Assembly: GCA_023231475.1 (NCBI GenBank)
Contig: JALJEE010001942.1
Coordinates: 1 to 44,218, forward strand
From: Seison nebaliae
Taxonomy: Eukaryota > Rotifera > Pararotatoria > Seisonacea > Seisonidae
Length of the DNA stretch: 44,218 bases
Direction of reading: 5' to 3'
Under the pieces are notes generated by a model, which saw only the letters and a program-made list of their open reading frames with translations, ran no database searches and had not been told where the DNA came from. A program made the position numbers and the translations under genes. This document shows positions 21,550-33,624 of this stretch, piece after piece (position 1 is the stretch's first letter; each line of letters starts with the position of its first letter).

Positions 21550-22191
21550 TACTCAATTTTGATTTGTAAAATTTGATTCTTTGAATCTATCTCATTTCAA
21601 ATTAATCCATTTCCAATAAAAACAAGTTTTGATTACTTATCAACTTAATGAGGATTATCATGGAAACTTATGTGATCGACGAAGGAACGAATGAATGAAT
21701 GGACAACTCGTGAGAATCACATGACAATCTTCCCATTAAATTTATTCGAATTCTTAGTCTTAATATTTTTCCAATCCCAATAATTATTACGTCTCCCACT
21801 TGGTCAACATAAACATGTAGAGACAATATGATTCCTCAAAAATAATAGAGTAGTCGTAGTAATTTTTAATTCATTCGTCAAATGATGTTCGCTTTCACAA
21901 TTGCCTTCACTTGCCTTCCGATAGACACACAAATTAATTATTAATTTTTTTTAAGGAATTTTCATTAATTTGAGTAAACAAATAAAAATCCAATTATCTC
22001 TATTAGTGGACTGATCTATTTCAAGTGAAATTTCTATTTCTTTCTTTATAATATTCTACTTCCGATAATATATGGACTTTAACGAATTTCATTGACTAGA
22101 CACACACATACACACACTTGCACACCACTAATTTAAATCGTTTAAGGATGAATGTTAATGAAATGATTTAGAATTATATAATGTCAAGTGA
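21550..22191. promoter_or_regulatory. Divergent promoter region between 931-aa gene and CLEC16A
   Basis: About 640 bp between two start codons facing away from each other. It contains a CA-rich microsatellite at 22101-22128. The rest is AT-rich, without an element I can name. Confidence 0.4.
22101..22128. repeat. CA-rich microsatellite
   Basis: Imperfect CA repeats read directly (CACACACATACACACAC and flanks). Confidence 0.8.
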
Positions 22192-25100
22192 ATGAAAATA
22201 AGGGAAGAGATGATGAAAGATTTCCATAGAAGATATCCAGTTTATTCACCAGAAAGTTTAACGTTTGTATTCTTTTCCTTCACTTCTATTCACTCATATT
22301 ATGTGTGGGTGCAGTTTCCTCGTCACATTCCTCCAAAAGAGTATTCGTGTCACCGATAAGAATGTGAAGGATGTGGAGGAATGTATTCGTTGTCTGGGAG
22401 AGAACGTTTTATGGGGAGATCAGAACGATGATCAAGTTTTCATGTTAGTCAAATTTCATATTCGCCAATTCAGCTCTACCATTCATCGATCAGCGTATTT
22501 CTGGAGAAGAATGTAATGCAATTAATATTGAAAGTGGTGGAGCACAATATCGAACGAATTGCATTACAATTCCTTCAAACATTTAATATGATTTTTGTTA
22601 ATATCACCAAAACCGAATCTCTTTGTTAGTTGTATATTTGAATTATTTATTAATTAATTTATTTAATTTAAAATAATATGGAATCCAGATTATCTATTAT
22701 CTAATAATCATGTGAATCGAATGATTATGTTCAAATATCAATTCCAAAATGAAGAAGTAATTGCTTATTATATCACTTTTTTGAAAACGTTATCGTTGAA
22801 ATTGAACGAGAACAACATTCAGTTCTTCCTCAACGATGTTAGTGTTCTTGATTGGAAAGTGGTAATTTGAATAATGTTAAATGTAGAAAACGAAAGATTT
22901 CCCATTATTCATGGAATCCATTCGATTCTTTCACCATTCCGAACAAATGGTACGAATTGCCGTCCGTACATCAACATTACATGTCTTCTTAGTCAACCAT
23001 CGAGTATGTCGAGAATTCATTATCAAATACGCAGCACGTCCATTCATTGCGAATGTGATCTGGAAGATTTTAGTGAATATTCAACGAATGATCGATTTAG
23101 TTGTTGACGATGAATAGTTTAATTGTAATTTCAATTAATTAATTTGTTTAATTTGTCATTCATTTATTTGAAAAGTTTAAGAAATCGAGAAGATTTGGAG
23201 AAAACGGCATCTGAATTAGATGATTATATTAGTTATCTCGACGACATTCTACACAATGACTTTCACGAATTACACGAAATAATTATGGACGAATTAGAAT
23301 ATCGTATCTTCTGTTCATTCATCTTCCCATCAATAAGACAATGTCTTCATTTCAGTAATAATGTTCTCTTTCTCCTCTTTCTTTCATTAATATATTCATT
23401 TTCATCAGGATATCTCACAATATCACAAATGTTATATTAGTTTCCATATACTCAGTCTATTCATCAATCAATTCAACGACATTTCTTTGAGAAGTCATCG
23501 ACGATTCTGCGACATCTTATGTTCACACTTCTTCCAGAAAGATTCGGGAATGATCGATAAAGCCATCAGTGGAAAAATACATCCAGATAATGTTAAAATT
23601 TGTTAAAATAAGATAAAATTGAAATTTCCATAAATATTTTAAATTATCAATAGTATCCCGTTCGTTATTATTTGGAGAGACCAATTAAATTAACAGAAAT
23701 CGATGTCAAAACTCAAATTCGAATTGATAATGCTTCCAATTATAAATGTTCAAATACAATTCCACAAAGTTCTATCTTGAATTTTTAAGGAAATAATTTT
23801 AATTTCTTCAAAAAGTTCCAATTTCAATGGGAAGTCATCGTGCAAAATTTAGTTCACCAGTAACAATGGTACCGAATGGTGATCTAGAACAAAAAGCAGC
23901 AAATCGAATTCCTAAAGAACAGAAAGAAAAGTTCGTAGTAATTTCTCTATTTATTTCTCATTAATCTCATTTATGACAGTTTTCAAGAACGATACGTTTT
24001 ATTAAGTGCAATGAATTTGGGTATTTATTTAGTGGACATTCCATCGATGACCGATGCCATCTCTTTACATATTCTCATTTTTCTTCATTCACTCTATAAT
24101 AATCGGATAGTGATTGAAGATGAACGATGGAAACGATTTATGTTAAATCCGATTCCTGATTTAAATTCAAATAAAAATCGAAATCAGATTGACGATGATG
24201 TTGTGATTTTTAGAGGATTGTTGTTTGAATCTCTTCACTCACTTTTACAAATCAGTATGAAACCGGAGAAAGTTCGATTAATCACTTTACAACTTGTAAC
24301 GACGATCATTTCAATTATTTGTGTTGGTGGTCGACCATATGGACAAGAGACGAATGAAAGAATGAAAATATTACCACGAGCTTATCGTTTTGTTCCTACT
24401 AAAACGTTCGACGTCGTCAAAACTTGTTATTATTTGATGCAACATAATTTAGTGGAGATTTTCCATAATACGGAAGCATTGATCGAATTAGTAGAATATG
24501 AATATGATCAAATGACCACGTTGATGTCCAGTCTCCCTCAACTACTACAAGATACGTTACTTTTAGCGAATTGTGTTGGACAGAAGAATTTGCATTATGG
24601 TGAGAGAAAATCTGGTCTCTCTAATTCAGCTGTTCATTCTGATGAATTTAATAATTATAAAGGAAAGAATCATCATAAGAAGAATCCATCAAAAGAATTT
24701 CTAATGAATGTTCCACTATCAAAACGTCATCCGTTTGTAACGAATTCATCCGACGATAAAACGAGAATTATGTTCGGAACATTTTTCTTATTACGACGTC
24801 TTTTTCAAACACTCGTTGATTCGAAAGAAGAGAAATTACCATTAACGAAAACGAATGAACTCGTCAAATCGGGTGACATTATAGATATGAATGATCGTAT
24901 TAATAAAGATTGTTATAATTGTGAAGTTCGACGAAGTAAACGCGACGAGAAGAGATCCATCGATTCCATCATGCAGGATAATGACATGGATGATGTCATT
25001 CTAGTTATTCGACCAAAACAGTTGTTGATTATAAAAGATTTCGTTAATGAGATTAATAAGAAAGATGAACGTCGTGCAATTGTGAAATATGTAGCGTTAT

Positions 25101-26005
25101 TAAAAGATGTGAAAGTGAAAGATGATGCACAAAATAAAACGATTTATCTCCAACCTAACGTCTTGAAAGCTGATGCGGCTGGTCAAGAAAATGCAATATC
25201 GAAAGAATTGTTAAAATATCATCCACAAGCCACACCATTAATGATAGCTACAGCTATATCCGCTAAATCATCAGATATTTTTAAACAATTAAGTGTGGAA
25301 CAACGACAAGCATTTGGAGAACATACGGCATTAATGAGAAAGAATAGTACTAATGATTCGAATGAGTATCATGTTCTTCCTGATAACGATGAGATGTTAA
25401 TGAAAGTTTTGTTGAAATTTGACGGTGTAAAATTGTCATTCATTAATCAACGTGCTGCTGTCATTTGTGATGCTATGCAATTAATTAAAACTTCCATCAT
25501 TAGTGATCGTACAGTGAAATTATATCAAATAGCTACCATTCTTAATGTAGATACATCATCAATATGGCAATCATTCGTAGGTCGAAATATTGTCGATATG
25601 AGAGACACATGGCAAATCGATTATCATTCACATCCACTTATTCATCGACATTCGCATGAATTAGATGAAAGAACTACTAATACAAAACAACAACAACAAC
25701 AATCACATCATTTGAAAATAAAATCACGTCAACAACATTCTCAACGATTCTATCAGATTTATCCAGGGAGAATATCGGAACAATGTCGTCCATCCTCAAC
25801 TAATTCTCAAGGAGGAATGACAACGACCGTGCCGAATTCTTCCTCATTTCCACGACATCTCCCCTCACTCAATCAAACGACGACACAACTCTCTTCGTCA
25901 AATCCAAATCTTCCTCCTCATCTAACCACGACAACATGTCAACAAATCAAATCGAACAATATCACCACTCAATTATCCAACACGAACATTTTACCGTCGA
26001 AATGA
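22192..26005 (+). CDS. CLEC16A: CLEC16A homologue (Ema / GOP-1 family), endosome-mitophagy regulator
   Basis: Ten exons join in phase to 1111 aa: 22192-22262, 22315-22443, 22494-22624, 22689-22837, 22887-23116, 23176-23362, 23409-23591, 23654-23768, 23816-23930 and 23980-26005. The introns are 46-64 bp. The N-terminal FPL domain aligns residue for residue with human CLEC16A: SLTFLVTFLQKSIRVTDKN, then WGDQND, YYLLSNNHVN, YITFLKTLSLKLN and EQMVRIAVRT. The large last exon holds the C-terminal half: a helical region (about residues 437-650), a segment resembling human LPLTREEDLIKTDDVLDLN (here KLPLTKTNELVKSGDIIDMN), and a Gln/Ser/Thr/Pro-rich tail. In animals this protein acts on endosomal membranes with Nrdp1/RNF41 and promotes autophagy and endosome maturation. 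Despite the name the family is not a lectin. AATAAA lies at 26102. Confidence 0.93.
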
Positions 26006-26165
26006 TAAGAAGATAATTCCATTTCTTTCTCATCCTCTTCCAATAGAAGACGAGCGAGACATATCATTCATGAATGTATACATCGTTATTTATTCAATTG
26101 AAATAAATTATTCAAAATTTTTTTTTCAAAACTTATTTTCATTCCTTTTTCAAATCTCTTTTTTT
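26006..26165. terminator. Shared convergent 3' region of CLEC16A and EMC8/9
   Basis: Only 160 bp separate the two stop codons. AATAAA on the plus strand at 26102-26107 serves CLEC16A. TTTATT at 26089-26094 gives an AATAAA on the minus strand for EMC8/9. The two transcripts therefore probably overlap tail to tail. Confidence 0.6.
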
Positions 26166-26973
26166 TCATTTTGTTAAATTCTCAATTTGTTCGCGAACAT
26201 CTTCATTGCGCCAATCATATTCGATGTTATCCAGATGATTATCAAAGTCCACGAGTGATTGATGTAATCGAATGTCAATAAAATTATTAATATTAATCTC
26301 AGTATCATAGAGAATACTAAATTGAAAAATGAGGAACTGAAGTGAATTAGAAAATTCTTATTAAAACTTTTCCTTATCGATTCGTTTCCATTTTTGTTGA
26401 TTATTTTGTTTAATATCATCATTCTCCGACTCTTTTTCCGACATGAAAACATCAATTAGTTGACTATTATCATTATTCTTAAACTGAACAGAATTAAAAC
26501 GAGAATTTTCGAAAAGAACATTATCAAATTACCAACTGTCACAATACAAGATAATCCTGAATTCTGTTTAATAATATTAGCTATACGAATCGAATTGATA
26601 TCAGGACTAAACGAATGATAATTAAAAGAGAAAAAAATTTAAAATTAATATTGAACTATTCTTCCAATTCGACATTCTCCGATGAATAATATAAACCAAG
26701 AAGTATTAGATTGTTGTCTTTCGCGTAGCAAGATATCTTTATTGGTCGACAAATGATATTTGACAATTGGAGGAATATATTAACTTGAATCATTGCAATA
26801 TCAATCATACAGTTCAATGAAGGTGAATTATGAAATAATGGAATGGCATCTTCAATAAATAAGACACCATCTACATCTTTTCCGATCAATAAACCATTGA
26901 CTGCTAAATGACTATATTTGATTCGGTGTAACCAGATCTTTAAGAATGCCAATTTTGTTAAATTAATTTTCAT
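26166..26973 (-). CDS. EMC8/9 homologue, ER membrane protein complex subunit (UPF0172)
   Basis: Five exons join in phase to 201 aa: 26785-26973, 26657-26736, 26537-26606, 26368-26483 and 26166-26316. Introns are 48, 50, 53 and 51 bp. The human proteins are 208-210 aa. Diagnostic stretches are KYSHLAVNGLLIG (human KYPHCAVNGLLV), IPLFH, the LLGLYYSSEN equivalent of human IAGYYQANE, and the C-terminal SLVDFDNHLDNIEYDW (human TLVDFDNHLDDIRNDW). The fold is MPN-like but has no JAMM metal site, as in the family. EMC8/9 is a peripheral cytosolic subunit of the ER membrane insertase. One family member serves both names in most invertebrates, so I do not choose between 8 and 9. The frame is open upstream of 26973 but has no ATG. 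Confidence 0.9.
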
Positions 26974-27849
26974 TATCCTCTTTCTTTTTAATTTTATTCT
27001 TTCCCTAAACTTACAATTCAAATCATATTCTTCAATTATCTCAAGTTTTTTCAAGTACTTCAAATTTTTCCGAGCATTCTTATGATAAACCAATATTTAC
27101 AACTATTGTTAGAGTTCCGGTACTTCTACATGATGAGTCAACATGTCGGTCTTCAAACTTTTTAAACACATCAGTTGTAAAATCATTCAGTTGTATCTCG
27201 AATTAAAGAATTAAAATCGTTTTTAATAAATAGAAAGTATTATTGTATATATTATATTATTATTATTATTAAATATATTATTGATTATTGACGAAATTCG
27301 AAAGATCTTTATGAAAACAGCATCTAACGGTATATGTTATGAGTACGCAACGTATTGTTAAGAAAATTATGAGCATATATAAAAAGAATTTTGTCGAATT
27401 ATTTTTGAATAGAGTTGTAAGATATGAATGCACCAACATAAACAAAATGAAGAAATTCGACCGATCAGGATGATACGTGATGATCACCTATCAAAATTAA
27501 TCTATCATAAATATTAGATGAATATGAATCGATCATCTTTAAAACGTCTTAGGTTCATTGAACTATAGTTACATTTATTTTACTCATATTAGAAGCCACT
27601 ATAATAGGGTAAACTTTAAACCATATCACTCATATTAACACTCATGTCACTCTATCCGTAGGCGTACCATTCTCTTGTAAGTCATATTTTTAGTAAATAA
27701 CCTATGTCCTGTAAGAAAAGAATTTCCAAACCCTATTCACAAGCATTTTAAACACTGTCTTAATAAACATTTTTTGAAAGCGTTTATTCAAAATGCGTTG
27801 ATATACATGCGTTTAAAAAAAATATTCAAAAAATTTCGTCGTATAATCA
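26974..27849. other. Intergenic region with ATT microsatellite, no gene seen
   Basis: About 880 bp upstream of EMC8/9. It should contain the EMC8/9 promoter and 5' UTR. A TAT/ATT-rich simple repeat lies at about 27251-27285. I see no coding exon. Confidence 0.4.
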
Positions 27850-28508
27850 TATCGTCATGGTACGAGAGTGTTGTACGAAGTTGGATTAGATGATCAATCT
27901 ATTTCCTTCATTAATCAAATATTCACTAATTCTTATGGTATCATCAAGTTGAATTCGGTGAGTTCTGATTTTTTTCCGATTAATAAAGGAGTGAGATAGG
28001 GTTCAATTCTTGCTCCCGGGATTTTCGGTAAAATCATCGATGAAATTCTATGTGAAGTAAATAATCTCTATTCTTTCTCAATCGAGAATCATTCATTTCC
28101 AGCTCTTTCTGTTTATGTAGATGATATGGTGATATGCGCAAATAATGCTATGCAATGTTTATCCATCATGCGATTAGTAAAATGCGATGTTAGCGGTCAG
28201 AAACCTTTGCTACTTCTCTTAGTGGAACGATACTTGAGAATACTCGATTCTGTTGCGACTTCTGAACTCGCCTTACCGTCTTTCGTTAAGTGTGAAAAAT
28301 TTGTTTCACCGCTAACTTTTTTTTGTCATTACTATGGTTTAATTACTTCTAATACCATAAATTATTTCCGAATTCTACTGCCTGATTTGTTGCTTTGAAG
28401 AATAGATCAGACCAAATCATTTATTTCTGATGATTCACCTAGTGAGTTATCTTATTTTCTTCTTCATTTACCCCGTGGGGATTATAGTTTTATAATAAAA
28501 AAAAAGAA
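27850..28508 (+). mobile_element. Internally deleted LINE remnant with reverse-transcriptase core and 3' end
   Basis: The segment 27880-28170 translates to a reverse-transcriptase core in broken frame: GSILAPGIFGKIIDEIL, then VYVDDMVI, a YVDD catalytic box. A stop interrupts the motif just before GSIL. The sequence then jumps to a 3' portion, and 28381-28500 matches the LINE tail at window start. The poly(A) is short and degraded (about 28497-28508). This is clearly an older copy than the one at position 1. Confidence 0.8.
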
Positions 28509-28726
28509 ATATAATTTAAGGTTTATTTAATGATGAACTAGAATTTAAACTACAAAATCGATCCCTCATTCGATCTAAGCGCATCTAAAATTCTTGATCA
28601 AATTTACAATTTTCATTATTAGAGGTTGAACATTTTAAAGTGAATTTCATGAATATTTATATATTAATCAGATATTAATCTCGAAATTAATTGTCGTTCT
28701 TACAATTAATTGTTAGAGGGACGAAG
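28509..28726. other. Spacer between LINE remnant and membrane protein gene
   Basis: About 220 bp, AT-rich, probably 3' UTR of the minus-strand gene. No other feature seen. Confidence 0.4.
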
Positions 28727-31197
28727 TTATCCGTAATATCCTTTATCCGTTGTTGGAGGGTCGTCCTCCTCCTCATCATAAGCCTCGTTCTTTCTCTCGT
28801 CTAATCTGTGTCCTGATTTTCGTAGGTTACGTTTTCTAAAAACAAATTGATAAATAAATTGTGTTATCTGATGAATTAAAATATTTTGTGGATGGTCATA
28901 TTAGATACTTAACATCAAAATGGGTTGGTTTGGAACAGATATTAAACTTTTTAATATGATACTTTATCTACTTATGATACTTGATACTTTAATAGAAATA
29001 TTCGGGACACATACATAATATGGCTAATATTTTTAAAAGATTAATGATAACGTTCTCTTATGAATAATACAGACAACGAGGACGACCCCTACTATACTTC
29101 CGACGAAGATCAAAACTTTCGTGATATATGTTTTCCTGGCAACTGCAGGTGCTACTCGGAAAATTTATAATCTTTATTTGAATAGTAAGACGAAGTGTAA
29201 CTTTCGGTGGTAGAGCCGCGAACAACGTATGCTGCCATGAAACCTAAAAAATAATCAAACGGGATATCCCGAAGAAAGCTAAAACTCTTACCTTCTGTTA
29301 GGGTTAAATAATTTCCACTTGAATCATCTTCTGTTATAGATGTTGAGGATGTACTAATTATTTCAATGAATTTTGTACTATTGTAAAGTTCGGTGGGTGT
29401 TATCGTTGTACTTTGGGTCGTGCTAGTTATTTTTGTTTCATCAAATTTGCTAGTTTTTGGTTGTGGAAATTCTTTCGTTGATGTTTCTAAGGTTGCTGTC
29501 TGTTTAAATTGTACTGATGTTTCTAAGGGTATTGTCTGGTTAGATTGTACTGATATTTCTAATTCTGATGTCGGGTTAGATTGCACTGATGTTTCTAATT
29601 TTGATGTCCAGTTAGATTGCACTGATCTTCCTAATTGTGATGTCGATAAGGACAGCTTACTTGTCGGTGTGGTCATAAATTTTGTCGTTCCATATGTAGG
29701 AGCTTCAGTGATTATTTTGGGTTGGCTGGCAGGAAAAAGAATGGAAATTAAATTTCGAAGAATATGCAACAAATGTCTTCTCTACTGTTTTAACACTTTT
29801 TTAAAATATGGATTTTTAAAAAATGATATAGAAGGAAAGTACAAAGGACACGAGATTGGCACTTATTTATCTAATACGTACTACGAATACTATCTTCTAT
29901 TATAGGAAATAACTAGTATTAATCTTGTAGGATTTGGGACTTATATATAGTGGGATATACTGAGATATAGTGCCACAAATCGAATACAGTTAGAATACTG
30001 GACAAGAAAGATACTGTTGGATGTTGAAAACAAATGAAAATAGCAAATAATGCAATATATAGGAAATCAAATCAGATAGGAAATAAACTACTGGATATCT
30101 CTTTTTAAGAGATCTAGGAAAATTATAAAACAAAGATTGAAGTCCTTCAACACGAGAAAAAACAATTATGCACAATTAAACAACAACGACAGTCAATCGT
30201 TCGAAATAATCGAATCGTCTGAATAATTACCTCAGGGTGTTTCACAACGGCAGTAAGTGAGGTCGAATATCTGATGAATTAGTGATCATTGGTGGCAGTA
30301 CAATTCAACAAAATTAAAATTTTAATCGCAAGTCATCAACATCGGAGAACCATATTTACAAGGATATATCGTCAAATCAAAACATTAGTATCGACACATT
30401 TAACATTTATGTGAAGTTTAAAGAACGTCTAATAGTATTAACCTCGTAGTGTCTGTAACAGTGACCTTAATTTTTTTTGGTGCAGATGTCATAGTCGTTG
30501 TCGATTTTATAACCGTGTTATGTTTCTTTTTTTTCTTCTTTTTTTTCTTATGTCTTCGATGAGTTCGGTGAATAATTAATGGACGATGGCAATGTTTATG
30601 AGAAAACTTCTCTGTTAGGACCTACAGTTATAAAAGTCAAACTTTAACGATTGAAGACAAAAAATGTTAAGTTTAACGACGCACACTCGTCCTGGAAAAA
30701 CAGGACCCTTTAGTGAACACCTTAAAGAAAAAAATGAGGCTCAAATTGTTTGAGAAAGATATAACGCTAAAATTAATTTAAAATACCGATTACCCATCAT
30801 TACTTGGAATCTATGTGCTTTACCACTACAGTAATTCTACGTATAATAGAAAATATAAGCAACAACAAAATTATTAACTCCTGCATTAATGTCTTTCATA
30901 CCTGGTATTCCAATACTCGCTATTAATAATAATTGTATCATAATAAAATGTAGAATTGTATATCTAACAATCCCGGCGCACTGCAACTCGAAACCAGGTA
31001 TTTCCACATTTTTCCTCAAAAAATTTTAAACATCTTGGAGCACATTTTACATACTTGTTTGCCTTCAAATTTTCACACATTTCATCATTTCTCGTAACAT
31101 TTGTACGTATAACCCAACGCTTCGGTAGAGAATACGATTTATGATAAAGAAAAAATAGAATTATTGTTATACATTTCAATAAAGAATGCAAATTCAT
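28727..31197 (-). CDS. Probable novel type I membrane protein: six-Cys head, Lys run, mucin-like repeat stalk
   Basis: Eight exons join in phase to 385 aa: 30969-31197, 30879-30919, 30804-30836, 30443-30621, 29292-29725, 29202-29243, 29052-29142 and 28727-28835. The sum is 1158 nt. Residues 1-23 form a signal peptide. The next 100 or so carry six cysteines (MCEN, KCAPRC, EKCGN, NYCSG, HKHCHR). Then comes a basic stretch with HRRH and nine Lys, then a Ser/Thr-rich stalk with four or five 12-residue repeats of the type LETSVQSNPTSE and NxT sites. A membrane segment follows (VLIFVGSIVGVVLVVCII), then a cytoplasmic tail with EEEDDPP and final GYYG. Introns are 42-59 bp, except one of 216 and one of 717 bp, which could hide an exon. 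I do not recognise it. A surface receptor, adhesion or ligand-precursor role would be a guess. Confidence 0.6.
29483..29650. repeat. 36-bp tandem repeat inside the membrane protein stalk
   Basis: Units begin at 29483, 29519, 29555, 29591 and, more diverged, 29627, exactly 36 bp apart. On the minus strand each codes for 12 residues of the Ser/Thr-rich stalk, so the repeat is in frame. Confidence 0.85.
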
Positions 31198-31734
31198 ATA
31201 ACTTAATTGAAACGGAAAACAATATTAATGTTTGAAAGAAAACTAATTTGCATTGACCACTGAATGATCTACTCTCTTTTACCTCACAAAGTGTAGTAAA
31301 CTCAAGTTCACTGAATTGTCGAACAGAAAATTTCCTTCTCCTGTAGGACTTACAGGAGCAGCTGTTAATTAATAAGTATGATGCTTTTTCGGAATTCAGG
31401 ACAATTATTTCCTTATTATATCCATTTAGAAATAGCAACAAATTGAAGTTAGTTCTTATGAGGAACAGAGTGACGAATATATAGCAGGTATTAAATTGTT
31501 TAATCAACCTCTTTTCCGCTTCTGATGAGCAGAACGATATTGACAGATAATCCATAATTATAATGAGATTCACATCTCTAATACTTTTCTAACATTTATG
31601 TTAATCTTGTCACATGATATCGGAATTGGTTTACCGGATGAAATTTGATTCGAAATTTAACGAATTTTTAACTGAATAAATTTCGATTATGGAAGGAAAA
31701 AAAATTGTTTCTAATACTCTTCGCATGTGAAACT
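31198..31734. other. Upstream region of the membrane protein gene, no other gene seen
   Basis: About 540 bp. A minus-strand open stretch (31139-31573) has no recognisable features and overlaps the signal-peptide exon of the gene. I regard it as 5' UTR and promoter. The LINE that follows may begin a little before 31735. Confidence 0.4.
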
Positions 31735-32815
31735 CTGTTCAGAGAACAGAGAGAATGCATGTTGATTGGAGAACCGGGAAATACGATGGAAGAAGAAAGA
31801 GGAATGTTAGAAGAAGTGCGATTTGTCATGGATAACTCTCATTGTACGATAACGGCTTCGACGTCATGCAAATCGTCGGGTTACGGTAGGCCTTCCGGTA
31901 GTTTATGCGGCTTTATACGTAATTCTCTAAACTTCTCATATTTTTCTTTCTCAAATGACACTCAGCCGTTACTTCACTAAAGAGCTCAACTGCACATGGT
32001 TGTGATAACGTTTGACCTATGCTGACTCAATTCACATCGAGAGTCTTCCAAACATTTCTTCTTCTCTCATTAACAATTGTCTGGAGAATGATCAATTTCC
32101 GGATGATCTATTTCATTTTAGGATTGTACCAATCCTCAAGAATCAAATGATGGATTCGTCTCTGGTTGGATCCTTTCATCCTATATGTGTTCTCTCGTTC
32201 CTCCTTTGGGTCTTTGAACGTGTAATTATTAGAAGATTTCAATCTAAATGTTATTCATCCACAGTTCAATGCGTTTACAGGAGTACATCCTTGCGTGGCT
32301 ATTGTGAGCTCATTGATCTATTATCATAGAACAACGAATCGTTCTCTTCATATTTCGTTTCCTGACGCATCAAGAGGGTTCGACTCCATCGATGTGCTTC
32401 CGGCTCTAAACTCTCTGTACTTTCGTGAAGTTCATCGATACGTTGTGCTCATGATTTGCTCATGAACAATAAAATCGTTCATAAAAATTTTGTGCTCACG
32501 GTCATTCTGTTCGGTATCGGGGAAAAATCAACAGTCTGGTTTTTTAAAAGTTAATCGAGGGGTCCATCAGGGCTCGATACTTGGACCGTGGCTGTTTGGT
32601 CTTGCTCCCGATTCTGCATTCGATTTAATTAATTCTCGTTTTTCTATTCATGTTAATGGTTCAGGTATTCCGCCAGCAAATGAATACACCGACGAAATCG
32701 TGCTGTTTTCGACTTCTAATCAGACTCTATTGGATGAGTTATCATTCATCAATGTAACATTGGATAATTTACGTATCAGACATCGGTTAATCAGCCGAAG
32801 AACGTAACAGTTCGA
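31735..32815 (+). mobile_element. Broken LINE copy: endonuclease fragment plus reverse transcriptase
   Basis: The segment 31740-31975 reads as part of an APE-type endonuclease (YGRPSGSLCGFIRNS, matching the GRPSGG motif of LINE endonucleases). The segment 32012-32330 reads as the reverse-transcriptase N-terminus (FPDDLFHFRIVPILK, then a degenerate YRPI block SFHPICVLS, then VFERVI). The segment 32490-32807 contains GVHQGSILGPWLFG and a decayed catalytic box EYTDEIVLF. At least two frame breaks, a stop after about 32329 and a missing stretch between endonuclease and RT make it a dead copy. It ends next to the 3' end of the AA15-like gene. Confidence 0.8.
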
Positions 32816-32835
32816 ACTCAATCGAACTAGGAAGT

Positions 32836-33624
32836 TCATGATATTTCGTAATAAGACTCACCTCTTACAAACTCGAATGTTATTGAATCCTGATTACACA
32901 TCATAATATCAGCCCATACCAAAAATGGAAATTCATTCGTGATGAAATGTTTCATTAGCTAGTGACTATTAGAAATACAATAAGTAGTGAAATTTTCCAG
33001 AATCTCCTTGATTTCCCCAACTAATATATATCGCTCTGTCGCACATCCATAAAGATTAACAAAAACATCTCCTATTTATATCCAACATATATTTAAGCGA
33101 GACAACTTACAAGTATTGGCTCTTTTTACATGATCTTTGATGGTAAGAATGCTTTTGTCAAGACAGTCCGGAGAAGCATTGCCGTCTTTGCTTTCACCTA
33201 CCTTAAATTCCGCCTAACCATTACTGTTGATAACAAACTGAGAGAATTGATGGTACGAATATTGGAAAAAATTCACTAACAGTGACTTTTACCGGAATCC
33301 ACGCTCCGATTTTGTACGTTCCACCGATATTCTCTTTATTATATAATTTATCTCCCCCTTCATGTTCTTTCACTGAAGGGTCATAAGGATCTCCACATAC
33401 ACAACATTTGCCATCTGATCAAGAAGAATCGAGAAGATTCGATTTTATAGAAATAGGAAACCGTTCTTATTCCATTGTACATCAAAACCACCGCAATCTC
33501 GACCATTGATCCAACAACTATTACGTGCTTCAGGTTGACATAAATGTCCACGACCAGAAACTAATTGGACGATTTCTTGTTGGAACACAAATACACAAAA
33601 ATATATTCTGATTATACTTAACAT
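32836..33624 (-). CDS. AA15-like lytic polysaccharide monooxygenase (secreted), 3' structure unresolved
   Basis: Exons 33462-33624, 33257-33414 and 33111-33213 join in phase. Further exons down to about 32836 are not resolved. The ATG at 33624 opens a signal peptide whose cleavage after GRG would leave His27 as the mature N-terminus (HLCQPEARNSCW). AA15 enzymes use such an N-terminal His to bind copper. Then follow DCGGFDVQWNKN and GKCCVCGDPYD, matching the family CGG...WN...GKCGLCGD pattern, and IGGTYKIGAWIP, matching GGTYGxGxI. Exon 3 has SPDCLDKSIL, as at the end of the family core. A fragment near 32880-32920 reads WADIMMC, like the family CADI end. AA15 enzymes oxidatively cleave chitin or cellulose. 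The second copper His (family AxHxG) is not visible where expected, so activity is doubtful. Confidence 0.7.

Noticed and set aside
26656-27093. 145-aa frame as one exon of EMC8/9
   Set aside because: It includes a 48-bp intron (26737-26784) and a 5' extension without ATG. Removing them gives the exact spacing of the human protein.
29393-29905. 170-aa plus-strand frame with Cys-rich repeats
   Set aside because: It is the antisense shadow of the minus-strand Ser/Thr repeat stalk. Its regular pattern comes from the 36-bp repeat.
32365-32380. GGTTCGACTCC resembling a tRNA B box
   Set aside because: It lies inside the reverse-transcriptase part of a LINE copy, with no A box upstream.
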